A stretch of 36,463 nt of DNA from an uncultured Lachnospiraceae bacterium (lineage in GTDB: Bacteria; Bacillota; Clostridia; Lachnospirales; Lachnospiraceae), in assembly GCA_947600145.1 (NCBI GenBank), contig CANQGA010000009.1, positions 1-36,463 on the forward strand. Reading direction: 5' to 3'. The position numbers were made by a program, and so were the translations under genes. A model generated the notes under the pieces. It did no database searches. It worked only from the letters and a program-made list of their open reading frames with translations, and had not been told where the DNA came from. Shown one piece after another: positions 15,128 to 22,127 of the stretch (positions are counted from its first letter, which is position 1; every line of letters begins with the position of its first letter).

Positions 15128-16078
15128 GTGAAAGGCTTTGTGAATCAACAGGCAGCTCAAAAAATCCGGAAGCGCGCGAAAACCTGGAAGCTGATGAAGA
15201 AAAACTGGCTCCTGTATATGTTTCTGCTTCCGGCGGCACTTTATATCGCCATATTTCATTACGGGCCCATGTACGGGCTGCAGATCGCGTTTCGAGACTA
15301 TAAGGCGGTCAACGGAATATGGGGAAGCAAATGGGTAGGACTGAAGTGGATCACCACCTTCATGAATACGCCGCGGTTCTGGATGATCTTTAAGAATACG
15401 CTGAAGATCAGCCTGTATTCTCTGATCAGCTTTCCGTTCCCGATCATTCTGGCAGTGTTTTTGAACAATGTGCGGAATGTGCGCAGGAAGAAATTCGTCC
15501 AGACCGTTACTTACATGCCCCATTTTATCTCCACAGTGGTGCTGGTGGGCATGCTCTCGCTGTTTTTGTCGCCGCGCAACGGCATTGTGAATATGCTGGT
15601 TGGATTGTTCGGCGGCCCGACCGACACGTATTTCATGGGACAGGCGGATTACTTTTCCCACATCTATGTCTGGTCCGGGATCTGGCAGAGCATGGGATGG
15701 GGTTCCATCATCTACGTGGCGGCGCTGACCGGCGTGGACCAGGAGCTGCATGACGCGGCCCAGGTGGACGGGGCCAATAAGCTCCAGCGGATCTGGCACA
15801 TCGACATTCCGTCGATCCTGCCGACGATCATCATTATGCTGATCTTAAGGCTCGGAAGTATCATGGGCGTGGGCTATGAGAAGGTGTACCTGATGCAGAA
15901 CTCATTGAATCTCACTTCTTCGGAGGTGATCTCTACCTACGTGTATAAAATGGGTCTGCAGGATCAGCGGTTCAGCTACTCAGCGGCGATAGGTCTGTTC
16001 AACAACGTGATCAATTTTATCGTGCTCATCATCGCCAATAAGACGGCGGATAAGGTGAGCGGATCCAGTCTGTGGTAA
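15128..16078 (+). CDS. ABC sugar-type permease, LplB-like
   Basis: This 316-residue inner-membrane permease has six membrane helices. It is of the binding-protein-dependent type (LplB/YteP group) that serves oligosaccharide importers with large lipoproteins. The EAA loop reads HDAAQVDGANKLQRIWHIDI, followed by PSILPTI, where it docks to the ATPase. The start is uncertain. GTG 15128 is preferred, with GGAGGGGAAGGAG just upstream; ATG 15101 has no ribosome-binding site and GTG 15140 is rather far from one. It is the first gene of the operon, about 80 nt after the predicted transcription start. No ATPase gene is present, so a shared MsmK-type ATPase is expected. Confidence 0.9.
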   Translation: MKGFVNQQAAQKIRKRAKTWKLMKKNWLLYMFLLPAALYIAIFHYGPMYGLQIAFRDYKAVNGIWGSKWVGLKWITTFMNTPRFWMIFKNTLKISLYSLISFPFPIILAVFLNNVRNVRRKKFVQTVTYMPHFISTVVLVGMLSLFLSPRNGIVNMLVGLFGGPTDTYFMGQADYFSHIYVWSGIWQSMGWGSIIYVAALTGVDQELHDAAQVDGANKLQRIWHIDIPSILPTIIIMLILRLGSIMGVGYEKVYLMQNSLNLTSSEVISTYVYKMGLQDQRFSYSAAIGLFNNVINFIVLIIANKTADKVSGSSLW

Positions 16079-16090
16079 GGAGGGCGGCCT

Positions 16091-17014
16091 ATGCAGAGTA
16101 TGATCCGAATCCGGAAACGTTCGGCGAACGGGATCCGGCAGTCCTGGGACAACAGACTGTTCGACGCGCTGGCAAACACATTTCTGATCCTGCTTACCAT
16201 CGTTACGATCTATCCGCTGTGGTTTATCCTTGTGGCGTCGTTTACCGATTATAAGCTGATCAACGCCGGATCCCTGCTTCTGTATCCGAAGGGATTCCAT
16301 TTGATGGGATATCAGCGGGTGTTTGCGGACTGGAGGGTCTGGTCCGGATACATGAACACATTAATCTATACGGTAGGTGGTACGATCTTCGGATCGATGG
16401 TGACGATCCTGGCGGGGTACGCTTTTTCCAGAAAAGACCTGCCGGGCAGCGGGATTTTGATGAAGCTGTTTATTTTTACGATGTATTTCGGCGGCGGTCT
16501 GATCCCGACATACATCATGATCAAGAATCTGGGGCTTCTGGACACGCGGCTTCTGATGATCCTGCAGAGCAGCATTTCGGTACATAACATCATTGTAGTG
16601 AGGTCTTTTATGAAGACCAATATCCCGGACGAACTTCTGGACGCGGCGACTATCGACGGCTGCGGGAACGGAACGTTTTTCGTGTCGATCGTGATGCCGC
16701 TGTCGAAGGCGATCTTCGCGGTGATGGTACTGTATATCGCGGTGAGCCACTGGAATTCATATTTCAACGCGCTGATCTATCTGACGGACAGGTACAAATA
16801 TCCGCTTCAGGTGTTTTTAAGGGAGATCCTGCTGCAGACGACGCAGAATCATGAGATCATGGAGGATGCGGAGATGGCCCTTCAGGTGCAGCAGATGACG
16901 GCGACGATTCGGTACAGTGTGATCGTGGTATCGACGGCCCCGATCCTCTGTGTGTATCCGTTTATTCAGAAGTATTTTGTGAAGGGAGTTATGATCGGCT
17001 CGGTCAAAGGCTGA
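16091..17014 (+). CDS. ABC sugar-type permease, LplC/YtcP-like
   Basis: This 307-residue permease has about six membrane helices and forms a heterodimer with the preceding gene product. Its EAA loop reads LLDAATIDGCGNGTFF, followed by IVMPLSKA. The long extracytoplasmic segment and the C-terminal FVKGVMIGSVKG end are typical of the YtcP branch. The ATG at 16091 is preceded by AAGGAGG and follows the first permease stop by 12 nt. Confidence 0.92.
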   Translation: MQSMIRIRKRSANGIRQSWDNRLFDALANTFLILLTIVTIYPLWFILVASFTDYKLINAGSLLLYPKGFHLMGYQRVFADWRVWSGYMNTLIYTVGGTIFGSMVTILAGYAFSRKDLPGSGILMKLFIFTMYFGGGLIPTYIMIKNLGLLDTRLLMILQSSISVHNIIVVRSFMKTNIPDELLDAATIDGCGNGTFFVSIVMPLSKAIFAVMVLYIAVSHWNSYFNALIYLTDRYKYPLQVFLREILLQTTQNHEIMEDAEMALQVQQMTATIRYSVIVVSTAPILCVYPFIQKYFVKGVMIGSVKG

Positions 17015-17063
17015 GCTGATCGGGAATGGTATATCATTTTCTAAAACGAACAGGAGGTATTTT

Positions 17064-18818
17064 ATGAAAAAGCAGGTATTGGCGGCTATACTGACGGCGG
17101 CATTGGCGGTATCGGCACTGGCGGGATGCGGAAATGGAAATTCCGCGCAGCAGACGACGGCGGCGACGACCGCGGCAAAACAGGAAACGCAGGCGGCGAC
17201 GGCGGCTTCTTCCGGGGAGACGTCACAGGAGGCTGCGGAAACGGGAAAAGAGATCACATCAAATGGACTTCCCGTAGACTACTTTGCGGGAACGACTCTG
17301 AATATCTATACAAAGCCGTCCGCGGAGCTTGATACTTCCGCGAATCCAAATGATAAAGCGATTTATCAGATGGTCGAGGAAGCGACGGGAATCCATGTGA
17401 ACTGGACGCTTCTGACCAGCCAGGCCTGGTCGGAGCAGGTAAATCTGAAGCTGTCCAGCGGCGATATGCCGGACGCGTTCCTTTCTAACGTGGGAGAGAG
17501 CACGGTCAGCAACAATATGGATATGTTTTACGATCTCAGCAAGGATGATATCTTAAAGACTTATGCGCCGGATGTGCTGGCGACGATCGAGGCAGTTTAT
17601 CCCAATGGGATTGGAGCGATCACGTGGCCTGACGGTTCCATCCGCTCTCTTCCTACATCGAGACTGGAGACCGTCTATAAGGAAGCGAACTGGGTTCCGA
17701 TGATCAATACAACATGGCTTAAACGCGTAGGTATGGATATGCCGACGACTACCGATGAGTTATATGAAGTATTATGCGCATTCCGTGATCAGGATGCCAA
17801 TGGGAACGGTGATCCGAACGATGAAATCCCCTTTGGATTTGCTGATAAGTACAGCGACTGCCATATTCATCATTCCGCTAATTTCTTCGGCATTGCCAAC
17901 GCGAGAGACGGAGATTCCGGACATTATAAAATGGTGAAAAATGGAGTCGTAACGCCTACTGCCGATACGGACGCATGGCGCGCGTGGCTGGAGTGGCTGC
18001 ACAAGCTTCTGGAGGAAGGGCTTCTGGATGTGGAAGGATTCTCGCAGACGGGCGATGAATGGACCGCGAAGCTGAGTCAGGATCTTTACGGCATGACCTT
18101 TATGTTCAGTCCGGCCCACAACGGTTTGAATTATGATGACTGGGATGTGGTCATGGTTCAGGGTCTTGAGGGCGTGGAGCCTGTGATCGATGGCAACCGT
18201 TATCATGATACGACGGTCAAACTGGGTCTTACTATCGCTGCGGACAGCGAAAATGTTCCGGCACTGCTGCACTGGTGGAATTACATTTCCAGTTCCCGTG
18301 AATTGAAGATGATCGATTTTGCCGGAGAGCAGGGGATTCTGTGGGATGTCTATGACGGAGAGATCTACTTAAGCGATGACTGGAAGAAGAAACCTGAGTT
18401 TGCCAATGAATCGGCCAGCAGCCTGACTAATACGCGGGGCGAAGGCGGTAAGAGCGTACTGATCTCGGTTGAAGAGTATGCAGTGGATCCGCAGAATATC
18501 CATCTGGTTGACGGAGTGCCGACGGAATTGGAGTTCGATCACACGGATACGACACAGGGCCGGATCAAGATTCAGGAGAAGGTCATGGATTACCTGCAGT
18601 ATGAGTATATTCCAGCTAAGTTCGAGGATCCTGAGGCGGTCAGCGAGAGGACGTTTCTGGAGACGGATCTGATGCCGATGATGTCCAATTTCCTGTCTAC
18701 CAGCATCATGGACGGCATCACCGACGAGTCCTGGAACGCGTATCTGAAGGATCTGGAGACCTACGGCTACTATGACTGGATCGAGTGGTATCAGAAGAGT
18801 CTTGACGGAGAACTTTAA
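17064..18818 (+). CDS. Extracellular solute-binding lipoprotein, LplA-like
   Basis: This 584-residue lipoprotein captures the ligand for the two upstream permeases. It has a short signal peptide ending in the lipobox LAGC with C22 as the lipidation site. A Thr/Ala/Gln-rich tether (about 26-60) follows, then a large two-lobed binding domain of the kind paired with LplB/YtcP permeases. DQDANGNGDPNDEIPFGF looks like the calcium-binding loop often seen in this group. GGAGG is placed well ahead of ATG 17064. By eye the gene is less GC-rich than its neighbours, so its history may differ. The ligand is unknown; relatives bind oligosaccharides. Confidence 0.92.
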   Translation: MKKQVLAAILTAALAVSALAGCGNGNSAQQTTAATTAAKQETQAATAASSGETSQEAAETGKEITSNGLPVDYFAGTTLNIYTKPSAELDTSANPNDKAIYQMVEEATGIHVNWTLLTSQAWSEQVNLKLSSGDMPDAFLSNVGESTVSNNMDMFYDLSKDDILKTYAPDVLATIEAVYPNGIGAITWPDGSIRSLPTSRLETVYKEANWVPMINTTWLKRVGMDMPTTTDELYEVLCAFRDQDANGNGDPNDEIPFGFADKYSDCHIHHSANFFGIANARDGDSGHYKMVKNGVVTPTADTDAWRAWLEWLHKLLEEGLLDVEGFSQTGDEWTAKLSQDLYGMTFMFSPAHNGLNYDDWDVVMVQGLEGVEPVIDGNRYHDTTVKLGLTIAADSENVPALLHWWNYISSSRELKMIDFAGEQGILWDVYDGEIYLSDDWKKKPEFANESASSLTNTRGEGGKSVLISVEEYAVDPQNIHLVDGVPTELEFDHTDTTQGRIKIQEKVMDYLQYEYIPAKFEDPEAVSERTFLETDLMPMMSNFLSTSIMDGITDESWNAYLKDLETYGYYDWIEWYQKSLDGEL

Positions 18819-18830
18819 GCAGGTGTGAGT

Positions 18831-19661
18831 ATGAACGAGCTGAACGAATTATGCAGAAGTAAAGGCGTCCTGGTGGCGGCGCACCAGGGACTTGGCGGGG
18901 CGAATATTCCGGCCAATACGATCCCTGCGTTTGAGCTGGCCGTCAGAAACGGCGCGGCGGTTCTGGAGATGGATCTGTTTAAGACGGCGGACGGGGAGCT
19001 GTTCATTTTCCATACGGGCAAGGAACGGCTCCGGCTCCGGCTGGAGGCCGATGTCAGGACTATGACCGCGCAGCAGGTGCGGGAGCTCCGGTTTATCAAC
19101 GCGGACGGGGCGGCGACCCACTACGGCCTGGACTCCTTCGACGACGTGCTGGAGCATTTCCGGGGGCGATGCCTGATGAATCTGGACCGCTGCGGCGGCT
19201 TTCTGGAGGATGTAGCGCGCTGCGTAGATCGCCACGGGATGCGGGAGCAGATCCTTCTCAAGACGGATCCGTCGGAGGAACGGCTGGCGGAGGTGGAGGC
19301 GTTCGCGCCGGAATACATGTATCTGCCGGTCTATAAGGAGACGGATACGGCTACTGAGCGGATCCGCGGGAGGAATATCCATATGGTCGGGGCGGAGCTG
19401 GTATTCGCGCGGGAGGATTCGCCGATCGCCTGCCAGGAATATATCGACTCGATGCGCCGGATGGGAATGGTACTGTGGGTCAATACGCTGATCTACAATG
19501 AGAATGTGCCTCTGAGCGCCGGCCACAATGATGATGTCTCGCTCCTTAAGGATCCGGATGACGGCTGGGGCTGGGCGGCCCGGAAGGGCTTCGGCATCAT
19601 TCAGACCGACTGGACGGCCCAGTGCGCGGAGTGGCTTAAGCATCACGGGTTCAGCTATTAA
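18831..19661 (+). CDS. Glycerophosphodiester phosphodiesterase family protein
   Basis: This 276-residue TIM-barrel protein is of the GDPD family, which splits glycerophosphodiesters into glycerol-3-phosphate and an alcohol. The two catalytic histidines (H18 in AHQG, H61 in FHTG) and metal ligands E46 and D48 (LEMD) are kept. The usual HRG is HQG, PENT is PANT and HD is HT, so the active site departs from the standard. No signal peptide is seen, implying action on imported substrate. ATG 18831 is preferred, with AGGTG upstream; a GTG at 18825 is possible. It starts 12 nt after the lipoprotein gene, so a phosphodiester may be part of the imported ligand. Another phosphodiester or sugar-phosphate substrate is possible. 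Confidence 0.82.
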   Translation: MNELNELCRSKGVLVAAHQGLGGANIPANTIPAFELAVRNGAAVLEMDLFKTADGELFIFHTGKERLRLRLEADVRTMTAQQVRELRFINADGAATHYGLDSFDDVLEHFRGRCLMNLDRCGGFLEDVARCVDRHGMREQILLKTDPSEERLAEVEAFAPEYMYLPVYKETDTATERIRGRNIHMVGAELVFAREDSPIACQEYIDSMRRMGMVLWVNTLIYNENVPLSAGHNDDVSLLKDPDDGWGWAARKGFGIIQTDWTAQCAEWLKHHGFSY

Positions 19662-19677
19662 GATGGGAGAGGCTTAT

Positions 19678-20373
19678 ATGAGGATGAGTTTTTCGGGTGT
19701 CGGCGCGGCGTACAGGCCTTCCTGGGGCAGCAACAGTGCGTTTTTCATGGCGGAGGACCAGCTTTACCTGATGGACTGCGGAGAAACGGTGTTCGGCCGT
19801 ATGGCGGACCGGCCGGAGCTTGCGCGGTGCGCGGCGGTGAATATATTGGTTACCCACCGCCACCCGGATCATATCGGCAGTCTGGGCTCGCTGGCTTCTT
19901 ACTGCAGGTACGTGTTGGGCAAGCCGGTACTGGTGGCTTCGCCCGACGCGGGACTGCCGGTGATACTGGAGCTTATGGGGATCTGCAGGGAGGCGTATCA
20001 GTTCCGGACGGATTTTTCGGAGCCGTTTCCCGGCGGGATCAGGGTGACGCCGCTTAAGGTATGCCACGCTCCCGGGATGGACTGTTACGGCTATTATCTT
20101 TCCGACGGAAAGGAAACCGTTTTTTACAGCGGCGATTCCAATAAGATGCCGGAACAGGTGATCGAGGGGCTGAAGGCGGGTACATTGGCCCATGTCTATC
20201 AGGAGACCACCTATGAGAAGAAGGAGAATCCCGAGCACTGTTCTTTGAAACAGCTGTGCGAGTGTATTCCCGGCGGACTGCGCGGCCGCGTCACCTGCAT
20301 GCATTTTGGAGAGGAATTCCGGGAGGCGGTGGAGAAGAACGGTTTCCTCGCGGCTCGGGTATGCGAACTGTGA
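19678..20373 (+). CDS. MBL-fold metallo-hydrolase
   Basis: This 231-residue protein has the metallo-beta-lactamase fold with a full dinuclear metal site: THRHPDH (H60, H62, D64, H65), H120, D143 in YSGDSN, and H199 in CMHF. The layout resembles small phosphodiesterase members such as RNase Z-like or PhnP-like proteins rather than beta-lactamases. ATG 19678 is chosen because GGAGAGG lies 5 nt upstream; an ATG at 19663 has none. It is the last gene of the operon, 16 nt after the GDPD gene, and is followed by a strong terminator. Working after or alongside the GDPD on the same imported compound is a reasonable inference; the substrate is not known. Confidence 0.85.
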   Translation: MRMSFSGVGAAYRPSWGSNSAFFMAEDQLYLMDCGETVFGRMADRPELARCAAVNILVTHRHPDHIGSLGSLASYCRYVLGKPVLVASPDAGLPVILELMGICREAYQFRTDFSEPFPGGIRVTPLKVCHAPGMDCYGYYLSDGKETVFYSGDSNKMPEQVIEGLKAGTLAHVYQETTYEKKENPEHCSLKQLCECIPGGLRGRVTCMHFGEEFREAVEKNGFLAARVCEL

Positions 20374-20437
20374 GCACTGCGAAGATCTGTAAAGAAACCG
20401 GGTGAATAAGCGAAACTTCGGCTGCCGGTATTTGTCG

Positions 20438-20475
20438 AAAGCTGCGAATCGATGGAGGTGATTCGCAGCTTTTTT
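20438..20475 (+). terminator. Strong rho-independent terminator of the transport operon
   Basis: A perfect 13-bp stem, AAAGCTGCGAATC (20438-20450) with GATTCGCAGCTTT (20460-20472) around a 9-nt loop, is followed by a T-run ending at 20475. It separates the operon from the AraC remnant and the GH88 gene. Confidence 0.95.
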
Positions 20476-20484
20476 AATTAATGA

Positions 20485-20655
20485 AAAAAGTTTGAATACG
20501 CGGCAGAACTTTTAAAGGGGACTTCGTACAGGATCGCTGATATCGCCGGGATGCTGGGATACATGCAGACGTCCGGCTTTATCCGCCAGTTCCGAAATTA
20601 TTACGGCATGACGCCCAGGGAATACAGAGACTCGATTGCGGCGGAGGAAGAATGA
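20485..20655 (+). pseudogene. AraC-family regulator remnant (C-terminal HTH only)
   Basis: The reading frame 20485-20655 encodes the last 55 or so residues of an AraC/XylS DNA-binding domain: YAAELLKGTSYRIADIAGML, then GFIRQFRNYYGMTPREYRDS. That covers the second helix-turn-helix only; the first helix-turn-helix and the sensor part are missing. A stop codon (20482-20484) closes the frame at its start and there is no ribosome-binding site or start. It begins within 10 bp of the operon terminator, so the rest of the gene was probably lost when that operon arrived or was rearranged. AraC regulators commonly accompany LplABC-type transporters and glycan hydrolases. Confidence 0.85.
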
Positions 20656-20677
20656 AGCATCCCGCGATTTTTGGGAC

Positions 20678-20706
20678 TGGAAAAATCCGGCGATAAGCGC
20701 TATGAT
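20678..20706 (+). promoter_or_regulatory. Possible promoter of the GH88 gene
   Basis: TGGAAA (20678-20683) and TATGAT (20701-20706) are 17 bp apart. The weak -35 box, sitting in a small inverted repeat (GATTTTT/AAAAATC), fits a promoter that once needed an activator such as the AraC protein now lost. Confidence 0.4.
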
Positions 20707-20770
20707 AGAGGCGTCACCGGATGCGGACAGGCAATTGATCGGCGGGGCGGAAGAAAGGAAGAAGAAAGCG

Positions 20771-21931
20771 ATGCATGAAGAGGATAAGATCTGGGCGCGG
20801 AATGTTCTGGCGCGTATCACAGAAAAGATGGAGAAGGTAAGCGTCCGCTCTGCGGACAAGATCCCCTATACGACGGAGAACGGCGTCCACGACGACTGGT
20901 CGGGAGACGACAAGATCGGCTGGTGGACCAACGGCTTCTGGGGCGGCATGATGTGGCAGATGTACGAGCTGACCGGGCAGGAGCGATATAAAGCGGTCGC
21001 GGAGAGCGTGGAGCGGAAGCTGGACCGGGTGCTGATGGACGCTCAGTCCATGGATCACGACAGCGGATTTAAATGGCTGCCCACGTCGGTGAATAACTAC
21101 CGGCTGACAGGCGATCCGGCGTCGCGGAACCGGGCGCTTCTGGCGGCCAATAACCTGGCGGGGCGTTTTAACCACGCGGGGCAGTTCATCCGCGCGTGGA
21201 ACGACTGGGGCGGCAACGGGCCGGACCGGCGGGGCTGGGCCATCATTGACTGTATGATGAACCTGCCGCTTTTGTATTGGGCAAGCGAAGAGACGAAGGA
21301 TCCGCGCTTTGCCCAGACGGCCATGCGGCACGCGGACACGGCGGCGCGGTGCTTCGTGCGTGAGGACGGCTCTGTCAATCATATCGTGGAGTTCGATGTG
21401 GACAGCGGTGAAATGGTGCGAAGCTACGGCGGCCAGGGATACGGGGACGGCTCGTCCTGGACCCGGGGGCAGGCCTGGGGGCTTTACGGATTCGCGCAGA
21501 GCTTCCGGCATACGGGGAAGCGGGAGTACCTGGATACGGCCATGCGGATCGCGGACTATTTCATCGCGCATATTCCGGAGAGCGGCCTGATCCCGGTGGA
21601 CTTCTGCCAGCCGGCGGAGCCGGCGTGGGAGGATTCGACGGCGGCGGCGATCGCGGCCAGCGGGCTTCTGGAGATCCGGCAGCTGCTTGGGGAGAAGAAA
21701 AAAGAAAGCGCCGGGAGTGCGGAAAATGGACCGGGAGAAGACGGCCGGAAGTATCTGGAAGCCGCGGCCAGACTTCTGCGCGCCCTGACCGAACGGCGGG
21801 TGAACTGGGACGATGCGGCGGACAATCTTCTGGAGAAATGCACCGCGGCCTATCACGATAAGAACCATGAATTCTCCATCATCTACGGGGATTATTATCT
21901 GATCGAAGCGCTGATGAAGCTGGCGCTGTGA
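20771..21931 (+). CDS. GH88 unsaturated glucuronyl hydrolase
   Basis: This 386-residue (alpha/alpha)6-barrel enzyme releases the unsaturated uronic acid left at the non-reducing end of glycosaminoglycan or pectin fragments after lyase action. Family features are WWTNGFWGGMMWQMYE (51-66), MDHDSGF with D97, and GWAIIDCMMNLPLL with D160; D97 and D160 correspond to the two key aspartates of GH88. GSSWTRGQAWGLYGFA is also typical. No signal peptide is seen, so it acts on imported disaccharides. A Lys/Glu/Gly-rich loop (GEKKKESAGSAENG) is an unusual insertion. ATG 20771 is chosen because AAGGAAG precedes it; an upstream in-frame ATG at 20636 would read through the AraC remnant. GH88 versus GH105 is judged by motif only. 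Confidence 0.88.
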   Translation: MHEEDKIWARNVLARITEKMEKVSVRSADKIPYTTENGVHDDWSGDDKIGWWTNGFWGGMMWQMYELTGQERYKAVAESVERKLDRVLMDAQSMDHDSGFKWLPTSVNNYRLTGDPASRNRALLAANNLAGRFNHAGQFIRAWNDWGGNGPDRRGWAIIDCMMNLPLLYWASEETKDPRFAQTAMRHADTAARCFVREDGSVNHIVEFDVDSGEMVRSYGGQGYGDGSSWTRGQAWGLYGFAQSFRHTGKREYLDTAMRIADYFIAHIPESGLIPVDFCQPAEPAWEDSTAAAIAASGLLEIRQLLGEKKKESAGSAENGPGEDGRKYLEAAARLLRALTERRVNWDDAADNLLEKCTAAYHDKNHEFSIIYGDYYLIEALMKLAL

Positions 21932-21970
21932 AAGATTCGTTAATTTTTTGTGAACAACTCTGTTATTTGG

Positions 21971-21999
21971 TTGAATAAAACTGCGGTTGGTGGTAGAAT
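21971..21999 (+). promoter_or_regulatory. Promoter for secA
   Basis: TTGAAT (21971-21976) and TAGAAT (21994-21999) have a 17-bp spacer; the transcript would start near 22006 with a leader of about 120 nt. Confidence 0.6.
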
Positions 22000-22043
22000 A
22001 TCTAAGATTATACCTAAACACGCAGTTTTATTACGTTAACAGG

Positions 22044-22102
22044 CAGAAGCGGCGGCCGTCCTGAGGGGCCGCTTTCTGACGCGGCGAAAGCGGCTGCTTC
22101 TG
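22044..22102 (+). promoter_or_regulatory. Structured secA leader with mutually exclusive hairpins
   Basis: Two stems share one strand. AAGCGGC (22047-22053) can pair with GCCGCTT (22068-22074), or GCCGCTTTC (22068-22076) can pair with GAAAGCGGC (22086-22094). An outer pair CAGAAGC (22044-22050)/GCTTCTG (22096-22102) could close the whole. The ribosome-binding AGGAG (22115-22119) lies just downstream. No T-run follows, so any effect would be on translation or RNA stability rather than termination. Confidence 0.5.
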
Positions 22103-22127
22103 TAAAAATTTATCAGGAGAGTGACAG

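Noticed and set aside
20714-22021. Long open frame (435 codons) antisense to GH88
   Set aside because: Arg/Pro/His-rich shadow of a clear GH88 gene, with no family motif.
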